From an uncultured Gammaproteobacteria bacterium (GTDB lineage: Bacteria > Pseudomonadota > Gammaproteobacteria > Pseudomonadales > Pseudomonadaceae), in assembly GCA_945612235.1 (NCBI GenBank), contig CALZAE010000012.1:1-41743 (forward strand): 41,743 nucleotides of DNA. Direction: 5' to 3'. Below are positions 6,942 to 15,861 of this stretch, one piece after another. Position 1 is the first letter of the stretch. Every line of letters starts with the position of its first letter. A program made the translations under genes and the position numbers. The notes under the pieces are model-generated. The model worked only from the letters and a program-made list of their open reading frames with translations. It was not told where the DNA came from and searched no databases.

Positions 6942-9095
6942 TTAATCAAGCAACACTTTAAGGGTGTCCACTAAACTATTTTGATCAAAACTGCCTTTAA
7001 CAATATAAGCATCAGCCCCTACTTCGATACCTCGACGGCGATCGCTGTCTTTTTCGCGGGACGTAATAATAATGATTGGTTTATTACGATAACTCTCATG
7101 CTCACGTAAACGTGCCGTGAGGGTAAAGCCATCCATCACCGGCATTTCCACGTCGGTTAATACCGCATCAAACTCTTCTGCCAGTGCTTTTTGCAACCCT
7201 TCGCCGCCATGCTCAGCCAGAGTAACGTGGTAGCCCCACGCTTCTAACACATCACGCTCGATTTCTCGGGTATTTAAGGAGTCATCCACCACCAAAATGC
7301 GCTTCTTAGCCTTTTGTGCATCTAAGCCAGTGGCAGCAGTGGCTGACTGTCTAGTTTTACGCGCTAAATCTAAGATATAGGGCACATGCATCAAGCTGAC
7401 TAACTCACTTTGCCCTCGCGTCACCATTCCAGAAATCAAGGGTGTAGCACGTAAATGTTCGGGTAATTGCTGAATCACCATATCACGCTCATCGAGCAAT
7501 TCATCCACCTGCAACGCCAGCTTTTCGGTATGCACACGAATCACCAGCAATAACAATGTGGTCGTCTCGCGCGGCACTGAACGCTTAGATACAACTTGTT
7601 GCGGCAGATTCAGTAAATCAGCTAATTTCACCACTGGCACAAATTCGTTACGAATAATCACCGCATTGCGATCAGCCACGCGAATCAAATCAGTGGGCTC
7701 AACCGTCAATAACTCAGTCACATACTGTGCAGTAAAGCCCAGTATCTGTGCGCCAGAACGAATCAACAATACCCGCATAATCGCCAGCGATAAGGGCAAA
7801 CGCAAGGTAAAGCATACCCCCTCACCCACCGCAGTCTGAATACTGATAATGCCTTGCAACTGATCAACAATAGAGCGCTTAACCACATCCAAGCCCACAC
7901 CGCGCCCCGACACGTCGGTAATAATTGCACTGGTGGAAAAGCCCGGCATAAAAATCAAATCAGTGACTTGTTGATCACTCATGTCTTGTAATTCTTGGGC
8001 GTTAAACAAGCCTTTTCTCAAGGCTTTTTCACGAATAGCATCCACAGATAAACCCGCACCGTCATCGCGAATATCCAGCACAACCCAGCCTGAATCTTGA
8101 CGAGCACGAATCTGTAATAAGCCTTGCGCAGGCTTACCGGCTTTTTCACGCAGTTCAGGTGTTTCAATACCGTGGTCTAAAGCATTACGTAACAAGTGAA
8201 TAATAGGATCGGCCAGTTGATCAATCATTTGTCGATCCAACTCAATTTCGCTGCCATAAATACGGCAATCCACTTGCTTACCCAATGAGCGCGCCATATC
8301 TCTGACTAAGTGCGCTGCAGTATCGAGCACCACAGCTAAAGGCAACATACGCATCTGCAAGGCTTTATCGTGCAGCTCTTGGGTCAGGCTGTCTTGCGAA
8401 ACCACTAAATCACGTATATCGCGCGTGAACTGCCGCAAAGATTGTCCTAACTCGCTGCCGAGGTACTGCTGTGTTTGTAACTCAAGGCGACGCGCCGTAT
8501 TGACCAACTCATGCATACCCGCATGACTGGCATTGAGTTGCCCCATCAGCTTGATCAACTCATCCAGTTTGGTCAGCTTGACCCGCACGGTATCGCTGGC
8601 AGTCAGTGTTGGAGTGGCTGTTTCCACAGCAACAGTTTGAGCCGCAGGCACAGATTCAGGCACAGCAAGCGAAGCCTCAGGGACATGTTCTGCAGCGGTC
8701 TGCCCCTCAGCCAACGCACTGAGCAACTGACATAACTGCAACTGCTGCGCATTGAGATCAGGCACAGTTGCATGATGAACCAAATGCTCAACCTGATTGG
8801 ATAATCCATCTACGCCTTGATACAAAGCATCCATAACACTGTGATTGACCTGCACCTTTTGCTCGCGTAAGGCGCTGAGCAGGTCTTCTAAACTGTGCGC
8901 CAGTTGCGTGATGGGCTCCAGTTTTAACATGCGCGACGAGCCTTTTAGCGTATGCGCCGAACGAAACAGACTGTTAACCTGCTCGCTACTGGCAGCCCCC
9001 TGCTCTAAGGCTGCTAAACCGCTGTTCATCTGCCCAAGATGATCTTTGGCTTCCTCAACAAAGCGGCCAATAAACTTTTTAATATCAAAAGCCAT
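6942..9095 (-). CDS. Hybrid chemosensory histidine kinase CheA-REC (WspE-like)
   Basis: A 717-residue CheA with a fused C-terminal receiver. The Hpt (P1) domain has phospho-His48 in SAHTLKGSS. A long linker (about 110-165, rich in Ala, Val, Pro) follows. The dimerisation and kinase core carry LDRQMIDQLADPIIHLLRNALDHGIE (N box), DDGAGL and FSTSAIITDVSGRGVGLDVVK (G boxes). A CheW-like P5 domain and a receiver with Asp648 in AVLTDVEMPVMDG complete it. No P2 CheY-docking domain is evident, which, with the fused receiver, is typical of WspE-like and other alternative-function CheA proteins. It should autophosphorylate on receptor signals and pass phosphate to CheB, the single receiver and the GGDEF protein. 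Its ATG follows the cheR stop by 2 bp. Confidence 0.94.
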   Translation of the reverse strand: MAFDIKKFIGRFVEEAKDHLGQMNSGLAALEQGAASSEQVNSLFRSAHTLKGSSRMLKLEPITQLAHSLEDLLSALREQKVQVNHSVMDALYQGVDGLSNQVEHLVHHATVPDLNAQQLQLCQLLSALAEGQTAAEHVPEASLAVPESVPAAQTVAVETATPTLTASDTVRVKLTKLDELIKLMGQLNASHAGMHELVNTARRLELQTQQYLGSELGQSLRQFTRDIRDLVVSQDSLTQELHDKALQMRMLPLAVVLDTAAHLVRDMARSLGKQVDCRIYGSEIELDRQMIDQLADPIIHLLRNALDHGIETPELREKAGKPAQGLLQIRARQDSGWVVLDIRDDGAGLSVDAIREKALRKGLFNAQELQDMSDQQVTDLIFMPGFSTSAIITDVSGRGVGLDVVKRSIVDQLQGIISIQTAVGEGVCFTLRLPLSLAIMRVLLIRSGAQILGFTAQYVTELLTVEPTDLIRVADRNAVIIRNEFVPVVKLADLLNLPQQVVSKRSVPRETTTLLLLVIRVHTEKLALQVDELLDERDMVIQQLPEHLRATPLISGMVTRGQSELVSLMHVPYILDLARKTRQSATAATGLDAQKAKKRILVVDDSLNTREIERDVLEAWGYHVTLAEHGGEGLQKALAEEFDAVLTDVEMPVMDGFTLTARLREHESYRNKPIIIITSREKDSDRRRGIEVGADAYIVKGSFDQNSLVDTLKVLLD

Positions 9096-9097
9096 GA

Positions 9098-10624
9098 TTA
9101 ATCATCCACCTGTGTGGTATGTAGGTCAGCAGTGAGTTGCTGTATCTGGCGGCGACTTAAAAATACTGCATCACTTGCAGCTAAAGGCGCAGGTATCCAA
9201 GTTAAACCATGATTGACCTCAGCGGCAGTTGCCAAGATACGGATAACCGCTTGATACGATCTTACCGCCGCCTCGAACTGCTCTTCAGCTCGGCGCGTAT
9301 CAGCCAAATAATAGTGCGCTGGCCAACACTCAGGGCAAATATAAATAACTTTTCTAAACCATTGGCAGGCGTCTTCGGTTTTTTGCTGCCATTTGCAGAG
9401 CAAACCTTGCATCAACATGGCATCCACCGACCAAGGCTGCGCAACTAAAGCATAGCCTAAGAGACTTGCCGCCTCGTCAAACGCCTGCTGATTCAACAGC
9501 AACCAGCTTTTGAGCAAGCATGCAGCGTAATCCTCAGTCACTGGGACTGGAAAGCTTTCGAGTAAACGCATCGCACGACGCAGTTCACCTGCAGACACCA
9601 ATTGCTGAATTCTTTCGAGCGCCACTAAGCGCCGATCGTCAACGCTATCAGTTCTCTGCGAGGGCTCAGTCGGCGGCGCGACAACATCAGCCGTATCGTC
9701 AGCGTTTACAGTGCTCAGTGCTTGCTGATCAAGTTGCAGTACAAGATCACTAGTACTCTGCCCTGTCTCGGTCAGGGTTAACCCCGTACCGGTGTTATTG
9801 TGCTTGGGACGATACGCCTCACCTTTAATAAAGAAATATTGGCCCGTATGCTCCACCAATTCAAATACACCTAAATCATTGCCTAGGGTTTCTGAACTGC
9901 CTAAAAACAAGATGGATTGTGCATTCATCAACTCATAAAACCTGCGTTGAATCAGCGCACGAGTCTCTAGATCAAAGTAAATCGATACATTACGAAAGAA
10001 GATAATATCGTAATCTGACAGCTCCGCTGGAAACTGTGGCGCCAGCAAATTCAATTGATAAAAGCTCACTTGACTGCGGATATGCTCAGCCAATTTATAG
10101 CCTTGCTTTTGTGGCTGAAAATAACGCAGGCGCACAGCAGGATCGACACCACGAAAAGAAAACTGTGAATAAACGCCGGCACGCGCTTTACTAAGCACGT
10201 TTTGATCCAAATCCCCTGCATCGATCTGAAACAACTCTGCTGTACGCTCGCCATATATGCGTTCTAGCAACATCACTAAGCTATAAGGTTCCTCACCTGA
10301 GGAGCAGCCAGCACTTAAAATACGCACAGGTTGGCCAGCTGATTTTTGTGCCAACACTTGCGGGATCAAAACGGTGGTGAGCAACTCTAACTGCTCAAGT
10401 TCGCGGAAAAAGTAGGTTTCATTAACCGTCAACTGGCAAACCAAGATATCAAACTGCTCAGCGTCAGTGCGTATCAAACGCTCATAAGCATTTAAGTCAA
10501 TACAGCCACTGCGCTTGGCATTGTGCTGAAGAATCTTATACAAACGATCTTCAGCAACACCTTCCAAGACTAAACCGCAATGCGCATAGATCAGTGCTTT
10601 AAACGATGCTAGACGCGGACTCAT
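9098..10624 (-). CDS. CheR methyltransferase with C-terminal TPR region (WspC-like)
   Basis: A 508-residue protein. Residues 1 to about 265 form a CheR-type SAM-dependent methyltransferase: VNETYFFRE (68-75), the SAM-binding ILSAGCSSGEEPYSLVMLL (102-120), and YDIIFFRNVSIYFD, which replaces the common FCRNVxIYF. Residues about 345-490 are helical and TPR-like (RIQQLVSAGELRRAMRLLES, AEEQFEAAVRSYQAVIRI). The enzyme should methylate glutamates of the operon's receptor and oppose CheB. CheR-TPR fusions are characteristic of WspC and similar non-flagellar systems. It overlaps cheB by 4 bp (ATGA). Confidence 0.93.
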   Translation of the reverse strand: MSPRLASFKALIYAHCGLVLEGVAEDRLYKILQHNAKRSGCIDLNAYERLIRTDAEQFDILVCQLTVNETYFFRELEQLELLTTVLIPQVLAQKSAGQPVRILSAGCSSGEEPYSLVMLLERIYGERTAELFQIDAGDLDQNVLSKARAGVYSQFSFRGVDPAVRLRYFQPQKQGYKLAEHIRSQVSFYQLNLLAPQFPAELSDYDIIFFRNVSIYFDLETRALIQRRFYELMNAQSILFLGSSETLGNDLGVFELVEHTGQYFFIKGEAYRPKHNNTGTGLTLTETGQSTSDLVLQLDQQALSTVNADDTADVVAPPTEPSQRTDSVDDRRLVALERIQQLVSAGELRRAMRLLESFPVPVTEDYAACLLKSWLLLNQQAFDEAASLLGYALVAQPWSVDAMLMQGLLCKWQQKTEDACQWFRKVIYICPECWPAHYYLADTRRAEEQFEAAVRSYQAVIRILATAAEVNHGLTWIPAPLAASDAVFLSRRQIQQLTADLHTTQVDD

Positions 10625-11724
10625 GCGTCTCCTCGCAGCGCATTAAAACGTTCAGCCATAGGTGTTGCACCGACTATACGTAACATTTCAGAGGCTATAG
10701 CGCTCAATGGCAGTTGGCGCTGAATCACACCTAAGTTGACGGCCTCAGCATTCATACCATAAATCACTGAACTGGCTTCATCTTGAGCCCAAGTCACGCC
10801 ACCTTTATTGTGAATTGCTCGCATGCCTTGCGGCCCATCACGTCCCATGCCGGTCATAATAAGCCCCACAGCTTGCGCACCAAAAGCCTCAGCTACAGAG
10901 GTCAATAGAACATCACAGCTCGGGCGATAAATATCACCTACAGCACGCGCTTTTAATTTAATACAGCGCTCAGTTGTTACCGTCATGTGCTGCTCAGACG
11001 GTGATAAGTAAACACAACCATTGCGTAATGGCTCACCATCTTGGGCGACTTTAACATTGAGCAGGCAGACGCCTGACAACCACTGCGCCATACCATCAAT
11101 AAAGCCATCACTGATATGCTGGGCTATCACAATAGGCGCAGGAAAATCAGCCGGCAACTGCGGCAATACATGCGCTAAAGCTTGCGGACCTCCGGTGGAA
11201 GAAGCAATCGCAAACACTTGGCGCACAGCAGGTACAGGCGCAGTTATAGGTGCAGGTGAAGAGAGCGGCCTATAAGTCTTCAGCACAGCAGCCGGTAACT
11301 CTGGCGTGGTACGCGGGCGTAAACGGGTGATCACTGGTATCCCTGCTAACAACCGCACTTGACGCACAAAATTCTCTGCACCTTGCAAAGTGTAAGTGGG
11401 TTTAGCAATCACTTCGAGCGCACCCGAACTGATGGCTTGATAAGCCAACTCCGCATCCGACTCATTGCTGACCACTAAAATAGGCACTGCTTTGCTTTGC
11501 ATAATGTGCACAATAGCTTCAATACCGTTCATCACCGGCATATTGAGGTCAATGGTGACCAAATCAGGACGCAACTGAGCCACTATATCGACAGCTTCTT
11601 TGCCATTACAGGCTTCAGCTATCACCTCAATACCTTCTTGCTCTTCAAGCAAGGCCCGCAATATATCGCGAGCTACAGGGCTGTCGTCCACGATCACTAC
11701 ACGTATCACCTTAGCAATGACCAT
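10621..11724 (-). CDS. CheB-type receptor methylesterase/glutamine deamidase
   Basis: A 367-residue CheB (WspF-like). The N-terminal receiver (about 5-125) has the acidic pair in IVDDSP, phospho-acceptor Asp59 (VTIDLNMPVMNG) and Lys in EVIAKPT. The methylesterase domain (about 165-355) shows the catalytic triad regions: Ser in IASSTGGPQAL, His in VIAQHISDGF, and Asp in MTGMGRDGPQGM. Phosphorylation by CheA should activate removal of methyl groups from the receptor. AAGGAG stands 10 bases ahead of the ATG. The gene is second in the operon, 42 bp after the receptor gene; in Wsp operons the CheB gene comes later, so the order differs. Confidence 0.94.
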   Translation of the reverse strand: MVIAKVIRVVIVDDSPVARDILRALLEEQEGIEVIAEACNGKEAVDIVAQLRPDLVTIDLNMPVMNGIEAIVHIMQSKAVPILVVSNESDAELAYQAISSGALEVIAKPTYTLQGAENFVRQVRLLAGIPVITRLRPRTTPELPAAVLKTYRPLSSPAPITAPVPAVRQVFAIASSTGGPQALAHVLPQLPADFPAPIVIAQHISDGFIDGMAQWLSGVCLLNVKVAQDGEPLRNGCVYLSPSEQHMTVTTERCIKLKARAVGDIYRPSCDVLLTSVAEAFGAQAVGLIMTGMGRDGPQGMRAIHNKGGVTWAQDEASSVIYGMNAEAVNLGVIQRQLPLSAIASEMLRIVGATPMAERFNALRGDA

Positions 11725-11766
11725 GGCAATTTAACTCCTTGAAGTCGCACAACGCACACCATGTAA

Positions 11767-13773
11767 TCACTCGGCAGGCTTCGCTGTAGTAAACTCACTG
11801 GTCAGCTGATTCAACTCATCTGACATACGAATCATATCTTCACTGATATCAGTAATACTGCGTACCGATTGGGCGTTATACATACTGGCATTCGCAATAT
11901 CACGCAAAGCAGTCACCACTTGGCTACTGGCGGTTTTCTGTTGACGTGTTGACAGTGAAATTTGTTGCGCAGCACTGCTGGTTTTACTGGCTGCTTGCAC
12001 TAAGGCATTAAGATCTTGAGCCGTTTCTAAGCTGACCTGCATCCCCATTTCAATGGAGCTAGCCCCTTTTTCCGAGGTAATCACCAATCGGTTGATCGCA
12101 TCTTGGATTTCTTGAATGCGATCTTCAATCTCATGGGTCGAATCGGTGACACTATCAGCCAAACGACGAATTTCACTGGCGACTACAGAAAAGCGCTTGC
12201 CGGACTCACCGGCGCTTGAAGCTTCTAGCGCAGCGTTAAAGGCAATTAGCTTGGTTTGATCAGCGACAGTATTAATTAAATCCATCACCTTACTGATTTC
12301 TTTTGACTTGCGTCCAAGTTGCACAATCTCATCGAGACTGTTCTCGCTGTCTTGATGAATTTCAGACATGCGTGACTGCAAGACTTGCATTGCGCCAGCA
12401 CCTTTTTTACTGCTCTCTAAGGTGATGTTGGCCACTTCCACTACCGACTGCGAGTAATCAGCAATTTGTGTAGACGAAGCCGACAGCTCTTCCATAGTGG
12501 ACGTAATCTCAGCGACCGACGAGGACATTTCTTCTACTGCAGCAGCCATTGACTGGCTGACTTCTTGTTGCTTGTCCGTATTGTGGCTAACCAAGCCTGC
12601 GGTGTAGGCTAAGTTATGCGCAGTATCAGTGAGCTGATTGGAACTGCGCTGCACACCATTGATCGCAAAAGATAAGCGTTCTAACAAGCTATTAGTTTGT
12701 GCCGCAAGCTCACCAAACTCAGCCTGATCTGTGGTCTCTAAGCGCTGTGACAAATCCAAAGTACGGGTAATGGCCACTAGCTGGCGCTGAAAAAGTGCCA
12801 GTGGACGGGTCAGCGAGATTGCTAATGGATACACCAGCAATAAGCTCACTACCAATAACAATAGGCCAATCATTAATGACTGATACAACTGTGCCTTGAT
12901 GGGTGCTATAAAGTCACTGCGCGGCACTTCAATCACAAGATAGCTTTGTAAGTCAGCGATCCACATCGTACCGACAACCAATTTGCGATCGTTATATTCA
13001 ACTTCTTTAATAGTGGCTTTATCTTGATTTAACAACGTCTGCAAAGCAGGCGTTGCGTTTAAGCTGCTAACAAATGATTCCGCTGGGCTCACTTGCACAT
13101 TAGCCTGCTGACTCACTAAAGATGCGCGTCCGTTCTTACGAAAGCGGTACGCATTAACAACTTCAGCTAAGTTATCCATGTTTAAGCCCACACCCGCCAC
13201 ACGCAAGGGATACCCTGAGGCTGTACTGATGGTGCCACGATGAATGACAAAGGTTTTTGAGGTGTTGGCGCTAAAGTCATTATTAATGTGTTCAATCACA
13301 TAAGGTACGTTGCTGTTAGCAAAATTAAAGTACCAAGCGTCCTGATCAGCAACAGATACAACAGGACGCTGCTGAGCACCTTGCTGCTGATAGTTATGGT
13401 ACACAATGCGCTCGCCATCATTGGTGACCAAAAACACAGCGTCAGCATCTGTTTGCTCATAAATCACCGCCATTTGCTCACGCAATAAAGGCAGTCCTGA
13501 ATCAGGCATCCTCTCTTGTACCCATTGACCGATATAAGCATTGGTGGCTAAGCTTTGCGCCGCTGTAATACTCGGTGCCAGCTTAAACTTAACCTCTGCG
13601 GCCAACTGCTCCAACTGCGCAGGCATATCTTGTTCAAGCAAACGCTCTACGCGACTCTGCGCATAAAAGGTTGATTGCAGTACTAAAGATAAGCTAATCA
13701 TCAGTGCTAACAGCACACCAAATGAGAAAAACAAACGTAAACGCAAAGAAAACTTATTCCACATGGTGCGCAT
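11767..13773 (-). CDS. Methyl-accepting chemotaxis protein (receptor of Wsp-like operon)
   Basis: A 668-residue transmembrane receptor, first gene of the operon. TM1 spans about residues 13-32 (LFFSFGVLLALMISLSLVL). A periplasmic sensor of about 250 residues contains Cache-like features (QTDADAVFLVTNDGERIVYH, YVIEHINNDFS, GYPLRVAGVGLNMDNLAEVV). TM2 is near 297-318. HAMP follows (SLTRPLALFQRQLVAITR), then a methylation helix and the signalling tip with VADQTKLIAFNAALEASSAGESGKRFSVVASEIRRLADS. The tip differs at several positions from flagellar-type receptors (FNAALEASSAGE instead of NAAIEAARAGE). The ligand cannot be told; a dCache-type domain is likely. AAGG lies 8 bases ahead of the ATG. Confidence 0.92.
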   Translation of the reverse strand: MRTMWNKFSLRLRLFFSFGVLLALMISLSLVLQSTFYAQSRVERLLEQDMPAQLEQLAAEVKFKLAPSITAAQSLATNAYIGQWVQERMPDSGLPLLREQMAVIYEQTDADAVFLVTNDGERIVYHNYQQQGAQQRPVVSVADQDAWYFNFANSNVPYVIEHINNDFSANTSKTFVIHRGTISTASGYPLRVAGVGLNMDNLAEVVNAYRFRKNGRASLVSQQANVQVSPAESFVSSLNATPALQTLLNQDKATIKEVEYNDRKLVVGTMWIADLQSYLVIEVPRSDFIAPIKAQLYQSLMIGLLLLVVSLLLVYPLAISLTRPLALFQRQLVAITRTLDLSQRLETTDQAEFGELAAQTNSLLERLSFAINGVQRSSNQLTDTAHNLAYTAGLVSHNTDKQQEVSQSMAAAVEEMSSSVAEITSTMEELSASSTQIADYSQSVVEVANITLESSKKGAGAMQVLQSRMSEIHQDSENSLDEIVQLGRKSKEISKVMDLINTVADQTKLIAFNAALEASSAGESGKRFSVVASEIRRLADSVTDSTHEIEDRIQEIQDAINRLVITSEKGASSIEMGMQVSLETAQDLNALVQAASKTSSAAQQISLSTRQQKTASSQVVTALRDIANASMYNAQSVRSITDISEDMIRMSDELNQLTSEFTTAKPAE

Positions 13774-13980
13774 AATGCATGCCTTGAACAGTTGAGGGTA
13801 ATGTAGAGGGTGACACCAAAGGTATCACCAAGCAGTTTAAAGCAAAGCAACAATCCGTGTTCTAGTTTGAGGCGCAGTCTGTCAAATTCAACCTGACCGC
13901 TATTCGAGCACACTCCTGCCATAGTCATACATACGGCTCGAATGCAAAACAACCACACTAATTTTAAGTATACTAAACAA

Positions 13981-14045
13981 CTACTATTAAATAGCTATCA
14001 AGCTCTTTTAATTTACGCTGAACTGCCTATATGTTTTAATAGTAG
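13981..14045. repeat. 11-bp perfect inverted repeat ahead of the sunset-domain gene
   Basis: CTACTATTAAA at 13981-13991 is mirrored by TTTAATAGTAG at 14035-14045, arms 43 bp apart, in an AT-rich stretch ending 14 bp before the ATG at 14060. The arms are perfect but do not extend further. The spacing (54 bp centre to centre, about five helical turns) would suit a dimeric regulator binding two sites, or a looped operator. It could also be chance in AT-rich DNA. The same 286-bp gap must hold the divergent promoter of the receptor operon. Confidence 0.35.
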
Positions 14046-14059
14046 ACCCTTAGTTTAGT

Positions 14060-14452
14060 ATGAGCGCGCAACAGCAACGCTTACTCATGGCCTGGAACAA
14101 GCAGTTCCCCGTCAGCGCGTGGGAGCGTGAACGTGACCGCCGTATTGCTAAGATCATGGGTCACAGCAATGGCTTTGTGACTGGCAGTAGTACTTGGCAG
14201 CTCGGGCACCCTAACAGTGGCGCAGGTGTTGTCGGTCAACCGGCAGCACAGCCTGTTAACAGGACGCCGCCGAAGACAGTCAAAGCGAGTGCCAATACCG
14301 TACGCGGTAATCGCAACAGTAAAGAGCAGATCTACCATGTGCCAGGTTGCCCCAACTACAACAGCATGAAAGCTAACAATATCATTCACTTCGCTCACGA
14401 AGCCGATGCACAAGCTGCTGGTTACCGTAAAGCCAAAAACTGTCCGAAGTAA
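14060..14452 (+). CDS. Small protein with C-terminal 'sunset'/Ada-like Cys domain
   Basis: A 130-residue protein. Residues about 1-35 are charged (SAWERERDRRIAKIMGHSNG) and residues 40-80 form a Gly/Pro/Ala/Thr-rich linker. The last 48 residues match the small domain seen at the end of secreted nucleases and other proteins: GNRNSKEQIYHVPGCPNYN, then AGYRKAKNCPK. This is the 'sunset' or Ada-like metal-binding pattern with two conserved Cys. No signal peptide is visible. A TAG stop lies 6 bases upstream in frame, so 14060 is the earliest possible start, but no ribosome site is evident; an internal ATG at 14087 is an alternative. Function unknown; a nucleic-acid or metal-binding role is inference from the domain. 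Confidence 0.7.
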   Translation: MSAQQQRLLMAWNKQFPVSAWERERDRRIAKIMGHSNGFVTGSSTWQLGHPNSGAGVVGQPAAQPVNRTPPKTVKASANTVRGNRNSKEQIYHVPGCPNYNSMKANNIIHFAHEADAQAAGYRKAKNCPK

Positions 14453-14474
14453 CCCGCTGTCATATGCAACTGGC

Positions 14475-15743
14475 TTAGCCCTGAAACACGGGCAGCCAGT
14501 CCATCAGTAAAATGATCTGCACCGCAAACACCAACAAGGCAAACATCACTACAAAGGCAATCGCAGCATTGCCACCCGCTACTTGATAGCTGCTGTGGCG
14601 ATAACGCTGGCGCGACGCACGCACCAACAATGCTGGAATCAAGGCTGCCCAAATCGCCGCCATTAAACCGACATAGCCCATCACTTTGACAAAGCCCGTT
14701 GGAAACAGCAAACAAGCAATTAAGGGCGGCAAAAAAGTCACTGCTGCGGTTTTTAAACGACCGCTGGGTGTATCAGTCCAGCCAAACAAGTCGCGTAAAT
14801 AGTCAAACAAACCTAAGGTCACACCTAAAAACGAGCTGGCAATCGCCATAAAGGCAAAGGCATTTAAAAAGCGTGCTACCGCATCAGTGGTGACATAACG
14901 ATTAAGGGCCGCAAGCAACGCGCTGACATCACCGTCAGCAACAATCACCGGAGCAAATTCACTGCGCGGCAAATTGCCCTGCACCGCCAGCTGCCACAAC
15001 AAATAGATGGCCAAAGCCAATAATGAACCCCAAAGAATACTGCGCGCCACAGGCTTGGGCTGTTTATTGTAGTAACTGACCAAGCTGGGCACATTGCCAT
15101 GAAAGCCAAAGGAGGCCAAACACACAGGCAAGGCCGCCCAAGCGTATCGCCAGTACCTAGTATCCGCCTCAGCAGCAGTGTCAAACAACACAGCCGGCGT
15201 GACACTGTACAGTAACGAACCGGTCGACAAAAAGAAGCTGACCAGCATGCCGCCGATCAATACCGTGGCAAAACGATCCACCACCTTGGTCGAGATCCAC
15301 ACGCAGGTTGCCAGCACCGTTAAAAACAGCACCGATGCTGCTTCGCGCGAGACGGATAACGGCTGCTCTGTGAACCACAGGCTAAGCTGGCTTAAGCTGT
15401 TTTGCGTTAGGCCGCCACCGACAAAGATATAGGCATAGGTCAGCGAATAGAGCACAAAGGTCACCGCTAACCCAGTCACTAGACTCCAAGTGGGGCCCAA
15501 TAAGCTGCGCACCACCGTATGAAAGCTTGCACCCTTAGGAAAGTGCAAGGTAGCTTCGAGTAGCATCAAGCCCGACAGATACATACACAGCCAAACATAA
15601 AGCAACACAAGCACTGAACCGCTAAACCACACCCCTGAAGTTGCGGTGGGATTAGCGAGCATGCCCGCACCGATCGCGGTTCCAGCGATGATCATCATGC
15701 CGCCAAAGCGGGTGGGTATCTGTTTGCTTAAAGCGTGCGGCAT
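14475..15743 (-). CDS. Aromatic amino-acid permease (HAAAP family, Mtr/TyrP-like)
   Basis: About 422 residues with eleven likely membrane segments. The opening RFGGMMIIAGTAIGAGMLANP is the signature of hydroxy/aromatic amino-acid permeases (Mtr, TnaB, TyrP), and the middle PVCLASFGFHGNVPSLVSYYN is also family-typical. It should import tryptophan or tyrosine with protons across the inner membrane. The frame is open further upstream (to an ATG at 15833), but that 30-residue extension is polar and unlike the family; the ATG at 15743, followed by PHALSKQIPTRFGG, gives the usual length. It lies downstream of, and in line with, the CDF gene, with a gap of about 118 bp. Which aromatic amino acid is carried cannot be told. 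Confidence 0.9.
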   Translation of the reverse strand: MPHALSKQIPTRFGGMMIIAGTAIGAGMLANPTATSGVWFSGSVLVLLYVWLCMYLSGLMLLEATLHFPKGASFHTVVRSLLGPTWSLVTGLAVTFVLYSLTYAYIFVGGGLTQNSLSQLSLWFTEQPLSVSREAASVLFLTVLATCVWISTKVVDRFATVLIGGMLVSFFLSTGSLLYSVTPAVLFDTAAEADTRYWRYAWAALPVCLASFGFHGNVPSLVSYYNKQPKPVARSILWGSLLALAIYLLWQLAVQGNLPRSEFAPVIVADGDVSALLAALNRYVTTDAVARFLNAFAFMAIASSFLGVTLGLFDYLRDLFGWTDTPSGRLKTAAVTFLPPLIACLLFPTGFVKVMGYVGLMAAIWAALIPALLVRASRQRYRHSSYQVAGGNAAIAFVVMFALLVFAVQIILLMDWLPVFQG

Positions 15744-15861
15744 ACAGTCTCTTTTCGATGAGTTAAGAATCGCTGAAGTAATAATTTTGGCGTAAGAACT
15801 GTTAGAGCAAGAACCAATAACGCGCCAGCACATTCAGTACTGGCGCTGAGTCAGAGCTGCA

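Noticed and set aside
14081-14715. Minus-strand frames over the sunset-domain gene and the permease end
   Set aside because: They are shadows: the plus-strand frame carries the recognisable C-terminal domain, and the permease frame has clear membrane helices.
15744-15833. N-terminal extension of the permease
   Set aside because: The extra 30 residues are polar and Cys/Ser-rich and unlike the family; the ATG at 15743 gives the expected start.
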